NCBI GenBank assembly: GCA_902523185.1
Contig: CABYYJ010000006.1
Location: 1-64,000, forward strand
Length of the DNA: 64,000 bases
DNA from: an uncultured Pelagibacteraceae bacterium
GTDB lineage: Bacteria; Pseudomonadota; Alphaproteobacteria; Pelagibacterales; Pelagibacteraceae
Direction of reading: 5' to 3'
Positions 1-7,570 of the stretch are shown one piece after another (the first letter of the stretch is position 1; each line of letters opens with the position of its first letter). The notes beneath the pieces were generated by a model. That model was not told the DNA's origin. It did not search any database and saw only the letters and a program-made list of their open reading frames with translations. The translations under genes were made by a program, and so were the position numbers.

Positions 1-1788
1 CCTAACATCTTGATTATCAACTGAAATTGCTCCCGTACCTGATGACTCTACATAACTGCCTAAAAATGAACGACCAAGGTCTAATTGAACAGATGGAATT
101 AGCATTAAATTATCTTTTTTAATTTCATCTTTTACTCTTATTGTTCCATACAATTGATAGCCCTCTCTCTCTGCAGTTAGATTTTTATTATCTAATGCTG
201 TTAGGATATCATAATTTAACTTTCCTACTCCTAAAATGGTATCAATAAATTTAGTATCATCATCTTTAGACGTGGTGTTATAAAACGTAAGGTTATAAGT
301 GTCCGTATCTAAATTGCTTCCCAAACTACCTACATCTGTATCATTTTTTCCAAATTTAAAAGCCAATCCTGATAAACTTTTTTCATCATTAAATTTATCA
401 ACTCCAAAAGTTAATGCGTCGGTACTAATTTCTTTTGATGACGAAATGCTACTGTCACCTATTTTTCCTAAAGATATGCTTCCTTCACTCCAATAAAATA
501 CATCTTGGTTTTTTTCTTCTTGTTTGTCTTCAGTATTAGAAGTGCTTATCTTTTGAGCAAGCTTAGCCATAACAGGATTTGAAAAATTAAAATCAATATT
601 ATGATTTGTTAGATTTTGTTTTTCTTTATTTCTTCTTATCCATCTTAATCGATTTAAAGCACTATCCGTTGCATATTCCATAGTTCTCTTAGCAAGATCT
701 ATCTGCGCTTCTGCTATACCAGTTCTATCTTTATTTTCTGTAATTGGAGGACATTTTCCTTCGATAATGTTAAATGGACATGCTAAATCAAATTCAAAAA
801 TTGCATCAGTTGTGTCATGACCCACGTACATTTTTAAACCACTTTTATTAAAACTAATTCCTCTTGGTTGGGTTAACCCTTCAGCACCAGCAATATCCGT
901 TAATTTAACACTGCCATCTATGGTATACTGAGATGTGTCATATGGTGAGTTTAATGAAACTTGAGTAACAGTTAATGTGTTAAGATTATGACTTACTACA
1001 AAAATTCTGTTTCCGATATTATTAAATCGCATTGTGTTTGGATTTTGTGTTTGCGTAGCTGAAGTTGGTAAACTAATCCCTGCATTTAGAACTAAGGATA
1101 AGGTTCTTAGATCAAATGGTGTAGACAAGTTATATTCATGCAATCTGCTTAGGTCTGTGGTTTTAGTATCATGAAACAATAAAAATAATTTTTTTCCGTC
1201 CTCACTTATTTCAAAACCTTGAAGCCTTGTATTTGTTCCTTGAGTTCCCGCATTACTTCCGTTTTGTAATGCATCAGTATCGACGGTGGTAGTTTCATAT
1301 ACATAAGAGCAAGTGGAAACATCATATGGAGACGTTAAATCAAATCTAAAAAGTATATCGTGTGTTTTATCTGATGTGAATAATTTCATACCATCATTAC
1401 TAAATTCTAAATCATGTGCTGCATTATCACTATGACCATTTCCATCAGTACCTAATTCACACCTTTCGTTGTTTCCTGCATAAGTTCTTGTGGAAACATC
1501 ATAAGGTGTAGATAAGTTGTACTCATGAACATATTGAAATGAGTCGTCTTCATTATCTAATTTTGGTTTCTGGGCGTAAGTTGTAAACAACTTTGTTCCA
1601 TCATCATTAAAATGAATTCCTTGGATCATACGACTTTGAAAATCATCACCTTCTTCTTCATTACTTCCAGACGTATAAGGACCATGTCGAAATGTTTCAT
1701 CCTGAACATAGGTTACTACTTCAGCAAAGGAATTTGTGGCTTGAAAAAAAAATAATATTGCTAAGACCAGCCTTTTTAACAAAAACAT
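1..1788 (-). CDS. Secreted beta-propeller / autotransporter-like protein (partial, C-terminus outside window)
   Basis: The reading frame is open for 596 codons from ATG 1788 to the window edge without a stop, so the 3' end is missing. Residues 1-22 form a signal peptide (KR near the start, hydrophobic LVLAILFFF, cleavage after SFA). Five blade-like repeats follow at about residues 57-100, 126-159, 192-230, 253-287 and 309-340. Each has an F-x-x-x-G-x-K-L-F strand and ends in a (T/S)P(Y/F)D motif such as STPYDVST. A charged linker (about 350-428) leads to a region starting near FYWSEGSISLG (431) with alternating aromatic/glycine strands, DALTFGVDKF and GYQLYGTIRV, typical of an autotransporter barrel (PF03797-like). 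I infer an outer-membrane or surface protein whose ligand is unknown. It lies where alphaproteobacteria usually carry addB/addA after murU. Confidence is high that it is coding and moderate for the barrel. Confidence 0.8.
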   Translation of the reverse strand, partial: MFLLKRLVLAILFFFQATNSFAEVVTYVQDETFRHGPYTSGSNEEEGDDFQSRMIQGIHFNDDGTKLFTTYAQKPKLDNEDDSFQYVHEYNLSTPYDVSTRTYAGNNERCELGTDGNGHSDNAAHDLEFSNDGMKLFTSDKTHDILFRFDLTSPYDVSTCSYVYETTTVDTDALQNGSNAGTQGTNTRLQGFEISEDGKKLFLLFHDTKTTDLSRLHEYNLSTPFDLRTLSLVLNAGISLPTSATQTQNPNTMRFNNIGNRIFVVSHNLNTLTVTQVSLNSPYDTSQYTIDGSVKLTDIAGAEGLTQPRGISFNKSGLKMYVGHDTTDAIFEFDLACPFNIIEGKCPPITENKDRTGIAEAQIDLAKRTMEYATDSALNRLRWIRRNKEKQNLTNHNIDFNFSNPVMAKLAQKISTSNTEDKQEEKNQDVFYWSEGSISLGKIGDSSISSSKEISTDALTFGVDKFNDEKSLSGLAFKFGKNDTDVGSLGSNLDTDTYNLTFYNTTSKDDDTKFIDTILGVGKLNYDILTALDNKNLTAEREGYQLYGTIRVKDEIKKDNLMLIPSVQLDLGRSFLGSYVESSGTGAISVDNQDVR

Positions 1789-1790
1789 TA

Positions 1791-1855
1791 TTCACTAACC
1801 TTGTGTAAAAAAAATTTCATTTTCTGGATATTAATTATTTTGATTAATTAGTGAA
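1791..1855 (-). promoter_or_regulatory. Leader of the propeller protein with an 8-bp inverted repeat
   Basis: TTCACTAA (1791-1798) and TTAGTGAA (1848-1855) are perfect inverted repeats about 50 nt apart. The inner arm ends two bases before the start codon at 1788. In the minus-strand transcript the arms would enclose the AAGG that could serve as ribosome-binding site, plus a smaller ATTAAT/ATTAAT stem. This could be an mRNA fold controlling translation or a protein-binding palindrome. No known motif is recognised. Confidence 0.3.
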
Positions 1856-1869
1856 GGCCATAATTAACC

Positions 1870-2565
1870 TTAAATTTTGTATATTTTTTCAATCTTTTTA
1901 AAAATTTCAAAAGTATTTAGGTGGTGAAATTTTAAATTACTTTCTAAGCCCAACAAGTCCTTAGTTTTAAGAAGTTCTTTCCAAACCTCATTCATAGAAA
2001 AAACTCTTTTATCAACTTGATTTAGAAAATTTCTATTAGTAATTTGAATTCCGGTAAATATAAAATTGTTTTCTGCATCTCTTGAAACAATATTTTCTTT
2101 TAAATTAAAATCTCCTTTAAAAGATTTATCAAATGATAGTTTTTTGTTTACAAGTAATAAACAGTGTTTTTGATTTTTATAGTAAAATTGCTCTAGAGAT
2201 AATAAATCATATGAATGTTTTTCATCCCAGAGTGTATCAGGATTAATAACTAAAAATGGTTTTTCTTTAAAATGCTTTGTGCCCTCCTTTACTCCGCCAC
2301 CAGTGTCTAAGAGTAAATTTTTTTCGTTTGATATAATTAAACTTGCTTTCGAAGAAAAATTTGAAATATATTGTTCTATTTGTTGACCAAGATGGTGAAT
2401 ATTAATAACTATTTCTTCAATTCCATGATTTATTAAAAGATTAATCGACCTCTCTAATAAAGTTTTATTTCCAATTTTTAATAAAGGTTTAGGTGTCTTT
2501 AAAGTTAAAGGTTGCATTCTTTTGCCTAAGCCAGCTGCCAATATCATTCCATGTTTTATTTTCAT
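1870..2565 (-). CDS. murU: MurU-type N-acetylmuramate-1-phosphate uridylyltransferase
   Basis: The protein has 231 aa. The N-terminus carries the sugar-nucleotidyltransferase signature LAAGLGKRMQPLT followed by TPKPLL (residues 10-30), and NPDTLWD later is the metal-binding Asp region. The family transfers UMP to a sugar 1-phosphate. Adjacency to the AmgK-like kinase makes MurNAc-1-P the likely substrate, giving UDP-MurNAc through the MurA-bypass recycling route. Its ATG overlaps the end of amgK by four bases, so the two are translationally coupled. A general glucose- or mannose-1-phosphate transferase is the alternative if context is ignored. Confidence 0.85.
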   Translation of the reverse strand: MKIKHGMILAAGLGKRMQPLTLKTPKPLLKIGNKTLLERSINLLINHGIEEIVINIHHLGQQIEQYISNFSSKASLIISNEKNLLLDTGGGVKEGTKHFKEKPFLVINPDTLWDEKHSYDLLSLEQFYYKNQKHCLLLVNKKLSFDKSFKGDFNLKENIVSRDAENNFIFTGIQITNRNFLNQVDKRVFSMNEVWKELLKTKDLLGLESNLKFHHLNTFEIFKKIEKIYKI

Positions 2566-3524
2566 AGATTGCCTATTTTTTTTAAAGTTTTGATTTTTAA
2601 ATATTTTTTAAATAAATAATTTAAATTTTCAAACACAGGATTTTTAAGTCGTTTCTCAATTAAGCTCCAAGTGTGGGGTAAGTATTTGAGATAATTAGAT
2701 TTACTATCTCTTTTATAAAGTCTGACAAAGATTCCTAAAATCTTTAGATTTCTTTGAACAGATAGTATTTCAAAGTCATTTTTTAAATTTTCATACTTTT
2801 CTTTTTTTAGCTTCGAATTTCTATAATAATAATTAAGCAATTTTTCCTGAATATCTGATGATAATTTAATTCTAACATCGTCGATTAAAGAAGCGACATC
2901 ATATAAAGGATTACCAAGTATCGCATCTTGGCTATCTATCAATCCAAAATTATTTTTATAAACCATTATGTTTGAAGCATGAAAATCTCTATGGACGAAA
3001 ACATTATTTCTAAAATAAATTTTTTTATAAATATCATTTAATTCTTTTTTCAATATATTTTTAATTTTTTTAATTTTTATTTTTTTTGAGGAGTATTTTA
3101 AGTACCAATCGAAAAATATATCTGATTCTTTATGAAGATTTTTTAGTGTATATGTCTCAAAATTAACTTTAAATTTTCCAAAACGATAGGTTTGCTTTAG
3201 TTTAATATTTTGTAATTTTATGATTAAATTTATTAAACTTTTGTAATTATTTAGTTTATTTTTCTTTTTGATTACTAAATCATAAAAAGATTTTTTTCCT
3301 AAATCTGTTATCTCAATTATATTATCCTCATAATAATTTTGGATTAACTTTGGTGCATAAATTTTATGGTTTGTTAAAATTTTGTTTACTACACAATATG
3401 TAATTAAATTTTTAAATTTTTCCCTTCTAGCTTGAACAATAATGGATGTTTTTTTGCCTTTTTGTAATCTATAAAATTCTCGAAACGATGCGTCTCCTGA
3501 GATTTTTTTTAGTTTATAATTCAT
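2562..3524 (-). CDS. amgK: AmgK-type anomeric MurNAc/GlcNAc kinase (APH-fold phosphotransferase)
   Basis: The protein has 320 aa and an aminoglycoside-phosphotransferase fold. The catalytic loop is FVHRDFHASNIM and the metal-binding segment is FGLIDSQDAILG. This family phosphorylates the anomeric carbon of MurNAc, and MurU then makes UDP-MurNAc. The gene overlaps tsaE by 11 bp and murU by 4 bp in the tsaE-amgK-murU order conserved in alphaproteobacteria. It is very lysine- and isoleucine-rich, consistent with the AT-rich genome. Substrate is inferred from family and context. Confidence 0.85.
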   Translation of the reverse strand: MNYKLKKISGDASFREFYRLQKGKKTSIIVQARREKFKNLITYCVVNKILTNHKIYAPKLIQNYYEDNIIEITDLGKKSFYDLVIKKKNKLNNYKSLINLIIKLQNIKLKQTYRFGKFKVNFETYTLKNLHKESDIFFDWYLKYSSKKIKIKKIKNILKKELNDIYKKIYFRNNVFVHRDFHASNIMVYKNNFGLIDSQDAILGNPLYDVASLIDDVRIKLSSDIQEKLLNYYYRNSKLKKEKYENLKNDFEILSVQRNLKILGIFVRLYKRDSKSNYLKYLPHTWSLIEKRLKNPVFENLNYLFKKYLKIKTLKKIGNL

Positions 3525-3963
3525 TTAAAATTTTCCACTTATCTGAGCCTCTGAATTTGATTTCTCTCTCATTTTCATTTTTAGCATAATCTAAATAAAC
3601 TTCTAACTTATCAGTAAATGGAATATTAATAAATTGTGGCCACTCTATAATTTTGATTGTATCTTGTTTATCTGAAAAAATACCCAAATGTTTTAATTCG
3701 CTTTCATCTTTTATTCTGTAAAGATCATAATGCATAATCTTAACATTATTTAAATCATACTCATAAAGTAAATTAAAAGTAGGGCTAAGAACTTCTGTTA
3801 TCTTTTCTCCGTTTTTTTCTTGTAAGTAATTTATCAAGTATCTTGTAAAAGTAGTTTTTCCTACGCCGATTTCACCGATTAAAAAAATACAATCATTCTT
3901 AGTAAGCTTATCCGCAATTTTTTGTGAAAAAGATTTAAGATGTTCTAAAGATTTTACAATCAT
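3514..3963 (-). CDS. tsaE: tRNA t6A-modification ATPase TsaE
   Basis: The protein has 149 aa, normal for TsaE. The Walker A motif GEIGVGKTTFTRYLI lies near residues 30-45, followed by LSPTFNLLYEY and MHYDLYRI, the usual TsaE switch and Walker-B-like segments. TsaE is the ATPase partner of TsaB and TsaD in threonylcarbamoyl-adenosine synthesis at position 37 of ANN-decoding tRNAs. The gene follows ahcY by 12 bp on the same strand. A very short tsaB candidate is at 49638-50030; tsaD is not in the window. Confidence 0.93.
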   Translation of the reverse strand: MIVKSLEHLKSFSQKIADKLTKNDCIFLIGEIGVGKTTFTRYLINYLQEKNGEKITEVLSPTFNLLYEYDLNNVKIMHYDLYRIKDESELKHLGIFSDKQDTIKIIEWPQFINIPFTDKLEVYLDYAKNENEREIKFRGSDKWKILNEL

Positions 3964-3975
3964 TAGCTACTTGTT

Positions 3976-5265
3976 TTAGTAGCGGTAAGTATCTGGTTTA
4001 AATGGTCCTGATGGTTTAACGCTTATATAATCTGCTTGCTCTTTTGACATTTTGGTTAATTTAGCCCCTACTTTTTCTAAATGAAGCATAGCAACTTTTT
4101 CATCTAGATGTTTTGGAAGCACGTAAACTTTCTTCTCATACTTATCTGAGTTATTCCATAATTCAATTTGGGCTATTACTTGATTTGTAAAAGAGGCGCT
4201 CATCACAAAACTAGGATGTCCAGTAGCGCATCCCAAGTTAACCAGTCTTCCTTCTGCTAAAAGAATTATTCTTTTTTTACTAGGTAATTCTATTTCATGT
4301 ACTTGAGGTTTTATTTCATCCCATTTGTAATTTTTCAATGCCTCAACTTGAATTTCATTATCAAAGTGACCTATGTTGCAAAGTATCGCTCTATCTTTCA
4401 TATCTCTCATATGATCAGCTGTAACTATATCTTTATTTCCTGTTGCAGTTACAACTATATCAGCATCTTTAATAGCTTCATCCATAACAACAACTTCGTA
4501 ACCCTCCATAGCAGCTTGTAACGCGCATATTGGGTCTGTCTCAGTAACCATAACTCTTGCACCTGCTTGACGTAAAGAAGCAGCACTTCCTTTGCCAACA
4601 TCGCCAAATCCAGCGACAATAGCTACTTTACCTGACATCATCACGTCAGTTGCCCTTTTTATTCCATCTACTAAACTTTCTCTACAACCATAAAGGTTAT
4701 CGAATTTAGATTTTGTCACCGAGTCGTGTACATTTATGGCAGGTATTAGTAGCTCTTTATTAGCCTCCATTTTTTTAAGTGCTAAAACACCTGTTGTAGT
4801 TTCTTCTGAAACACCCTTAACATCTTTTAATAAATTTTTATATTCTTTGTGCATTAAAGCTGTAAGGTCACCACCGTCGTCTAAAATCATATTTGGTTTC
4901 CAGTCTTTTTTTCCTTCAATAGTTTGTTTAACGCACCACCAATATTCTTCTTCTGTCTCACCTTTCCATGCAAATACAGGAATGCCCGCTTTGGCTATTG
5001 CCGCAGCTGCATGATCTTGTGTTGAGAAAATATTGCAAGAAGACCATCTAACCTCTGCTCCCAACTCCACTAAAGTTTCAATTAATACTGCTGTTTGTAT
5101 AGTCATATGAAGACAGCCTAAAATTTTTGCTCCCTTTAAAGGTTTTTTACCTTTGTAATCCTTTCGGAGAGCCATAAGTCCTGGCATTTCTGTTTCTGCT
5201 AAAGAAATTTCTTTTCTTCCAAAATCTGCTTGGTTAATATCTTTTACTTTATAATCGTGGGCCAT
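3976..5265 (-). CDS. ahcY: Adenosylhomocysteinase (SAH hydrolase)
   Basis: The protein has 429 aa. It has the NAD-binding loop [10 protein letters not shown], the substrate-binding [14 protein letters not shown] segment and the typical C-terminus [13 protein letters not shown]. It hydrolyses S-adenosylhomocysteine to adenosine and homocysteine, closing the methyl cycle fed by metK at 43710-44870. The 47-bp upstream gap to chvG shows no recognisable SAH riboswitch. In many alphaproteobacteria ahcY lies downstream of chvG with hprK and PTS genes between them; here those are missing and ahcY follows chvG directly. Confidence 0.97.
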   Translation of the reverse strand: MAHDYKVKDINQADFGRKEISLAETEMPGLMALRKDYKGKKPLKGAKILGCLHMTIQTAVLIETLVELGAEVRWSSCNIFSTQDHAAAAIAKAGIPVFAWKGETEEEYWWCVKQTIEGKKDWKPNMILDDGGDLTALMHKEYKNLLKDVKGVSEETTTGVLALKKMEANKELLIPAINVHDSVTKSKFDNLYGCRESLVDGIKRATDVMMSGKVAIVAGFGDVGKGSAASLRQAGARVMVTETDPICALQAAMEGYEVVVMDEAIKDADIVVTATGNKDIVTADHMRDMKDRAILCNIGHFDNEIQVEALKNYKWDEIKPQVHEIELPSKKRIILLAEGRLVNLGCATGHPSFVMSASFTNQVIAQIELWNNSDKYEKKVYVLPKHLDEKVAMLHLEKVGAKLTKMSKEQADYISVKPSGPFKPDTYRY

Positions 5266-5312
5266 TTGAGGATGTTATTATCAACATAAATAAACCTTAG
5301 CAAGAAATAATG

Positions 5313-6833
5313 TTAGGACAATTTAGGGAGTAAAACCTCAACTTGAGCTCCTTTTGTATTTATCCTATTTGAAGCTGCTATTGTACCTTTATGTAATTGG
5401 ACAATATTTTTTACAATATTTAAACCTAAGCCGGAATGTTTTCCAAAACTTGTGGGTCTGTTGCTGTAAAAACGCTTAAAAATTTTCTGAGGCGATGTTT
5501 CAGCAAAACCTGGGCCCTCGTCTTTTACTAAAATTAATAAATTGCTAGAAGTTTCTTCAAGACCAATCTCAATTTTTTGATTATTTTTGCTAAACGAAAT
5601 AGAGTTATCTAATAAATTTGCGATTACTTGCTCTAATCTGTTGCTTATACCAAATATAAAATGACCATTTTTACTTTTAATATTATTAATAACACTTATC
5701 TCAACTTTTTTATTTTGGTTAATAAGATCCTGGTTGAAGTCTTCCACTACACTATTAACAATCTCAACTAAATTAATTTTACTCATTTTTTCTCGAGATA
5801 AAGATGCTTCGTCTTTCAACATTTGAGTGTAATCCGTTATTAATCTTTCTATTCTTTCTACATCATGATTTATGATTTTAAGAAGTTTTTCTCCCTCATT
5901 TTTTTCAGTAGTTTTGTCTAAAAGTTCTGAGGCACTTTTTAAAGACGCGAGTGGATTTCTTATTTCATGAGCTAAATCATTTGAAAATGTTTCTGCTCTA
6001 TTAGTTCGTTGTTGTAATTCTTTAGTCATTTCATCAATTGACTGTGTTAGTTTTCCAATTTCATCATTTCTGGTAAAAACTTTGTTTATATCAATTGTCT
6101 GATTAGATTTTTTTTTAACTCCATCACTAAATTTTACTAAAAGTCCAATAGGCTTAAGAATGTATTTATTTAAAAATAGAGAAAAAATTAAAATCACAAT
6201 CGCAACAGCAATCATAGTTCTTATTATAAATGCTTTTCTCTCTTTCACAGCTGTGGTGATGTCATTCGCTTGCTCTGAGACTACAATATAACCGATTTCA
6301 TCGTTTTGAAATTTAATTTTACTTAGCGTGCTTACAAAAAAATTATTTTTTTTATCGTTAGTCACAGTCATTATTTCATCATTATATTTATTTGTAATAA
6401 TATCTTTTATTTCGTCTATTTCCTCTTCTTCAAGTCTCTCTTCAATATTTGGCTTAACTGTTCCACCACCTAAAGCTTCCTCGATAATTATATCTGACTC
6501 TGTAAAAACGCTTTGATCTAAATCTAAAATGTTTGTGTCTCCAATTAGATTTCCTGATAAATCATAAAATTGGACACGGTCTAGACTTTGAAATAAAAAT
6601 CTTGTAGAGAGCAAGAAATCTCTAATTCCCTCTTTAGTGTATTCTATATTTAGTCTTTCAAGATTATCTTTGGTATTATTAATTACTATTATATGATTGT
6701 CTGATCTTTCTTTTACTAGATTTGGTTGGATTGCTTCAAGGTATATAATTGTAAAAAGTCCTAAAACAGAAAAGACCGTAAGGTTAATAATTAAAAACTT
6801 CTTTAGAATAGAAGCTGATTTTTTTTGTTTCAT
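5313..6833 (-). CDS. chvG: ChvG/ExoS-type membrane sensor histidine kinase
   Basis: The protein has 506 aa. One membrane segment lies near residues 13-32 and a second at about 203-226, enclosing a sensor domain of about 170 aa that is rich in acidic residues. A HAMP region, the HisKA motif FSNDLAHEIRNPLASLKSA, an N box and the G box KHSGLGLNIVKNI follow. It shares one base with the stop of the response-regulator gene upstream, so the two are co-translated. In rhizobia ChvG senses acid or envelope stress; here the stimulus is unknown. A generic EnvZ-like label is possible, but the partner's sequence supports ChvG. Confidence 0.85.
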   Translation of the reverse strand: MKQKKSASILKKFLIINLTVFSVLGLFTIIYLEAIQPNLVKERSDNHIIVINNTKDNLERLNIEYTKEGIRDFLLSTRFLFQSLDRVQFYDLSGNLIGDTNILDLDQSVFTESDIIIEEALGGGTVKPNIEERLEEEEIDEIKDIITNKYNDEIMTVTNDKKNNFFVSTLSKIKFQNDEIGYIVVSEQANDITTAVKERKAFIIRTMIAVAIVILIFSLFLNKYILKPIGLLVKFSDGVKKKSNQTIDINKVFTRNDEIGKLTQSIDEMTKELQQRTNRAETFSNDLAHEIRNPLASLKSASELLDKTTEKNEGEKLLKIINHDVERIERLITDYTQMLKDEASLSREKMSKINLVEIVNSVVEDFNQDLINQNKKVEISVINNIKSKNGHFIFGISNRLEQVIANLLDNSISFSKNNQKIEIGLEETSSNLLILVKDEGPGFAETSPQKIFKRFYSNRPTSFGKHSGLGLNIVKNIVQLHKGTIAASNRINTKGAQVEVLLPKLS

Positions 6834-7531
6834 TAGCTAACATTCCATCTATACCCGCTTCCATATCTAGTTTCAATTGCTGAAAACTTCTCATCTACCT
6901 TTTTAAACTTTTTTCTTATTCTCTTTACATGACTATCAATAGTTCTATCTTCGATTTCTGTATTTTCCTTATATGCTATATCCATTAGATGTGCTCTTTC
7001 TTTTATAACTCCTGGTCTTTTAGCTAATTCTTTAACAATTAGAAATTCTGTAGTAGTTAGCTTATCTGGTAAAGCTCTACCATTCCATTCGCACTCTAAC
7101 TGAGAAGGGTCTAATTTTAATTTACCATGACTAATTATATTTTTAGTGTCATCAATAGTGTTAGTTTTTTTTCTTAATTGAACTCTTATTCTTTCGATTA
7201 AAACTTTAGTCGAGAAACCTCCAGATTTTTTTACGAAATCATCAGCGCCTAACTTTAAACCAAGCAACTCGTCAACTTCATCATCTTTTGATGTCAAAAA
7301 GATTATTGGAATCGACATTTTTTTTTTAAGTTTTTTTAGCAACTCTTCTCCATCCATTCTTGGCATTTTGATATCTAAAATTGCTAGGTCTGGTGGATTT
7401 CTAGTTAATCCAATTAAAGCTGACTCTCCATCAATATAAGTCTGAACTTTAAATCCTTCTCTCTCTAAAGCCATGCTTATACTCGTGAGTATGTTTCTGT
7501 CATCATCTACTAAAGCGATAGTTTGAGTCAT
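6833..7531 (-). CDS. chvI: ChvI-type OmpR-family response regulator
   Basis: The protein has 232 aa: a receiver domain (1-120) and a winged-helix DNA-binding domain. Phosphoacceptor D53 lies in LAILDIKMPRMDG, and D9-D11 form the acidic pocket. The N-terminus TIALVDDDRNILTS and the segment IIFLTSKDDEVDELLGLKLGADDF closely match ChvI. Lys101 is kept, but the proline that normally follows it is replaced, and the loop reads KKSGGFSTK. The C-terminal domain has the OmpR recognition region IEDRTIDSHVKRIRKKF. The gene starts 39 bp after polA on the same strand. Confidence 0.88.
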   Translation of the reverse strand: MTQTIALVDDDRNILTSISMALEREGFKVQTYIDGESALIGLTRNPPDLAILDIKMPRMDGEELLKKLKKKMSIPIIFLTSKDDEVDELLGLKLGADDFVKKSGGFSTKVLIERIRVQLRKKTNTIDDTKNIISHGKLKLDPSQLECEWNGRALPDKLTTTEFLIVKELAKRPGVIKERAHLMDIAYKENTEIEDRTIDSHVKRIRKKFKKVDEKFSAIETRYGSGYRWNVS

Positions 7532-7570
7532 GATTTTATTCTCTTTATCATATTGTCAAAATTTAGGCGT

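Noticed and set aside
4297-5014. Plus-strand frames inside ahcY, and similar antisense frames inside gyrB, katG, infB, polA and pnp
   Set aside because: They mirror conserved genes on the other strand, lack family signatures and ribosome-binding sites, and are composition artefacts.
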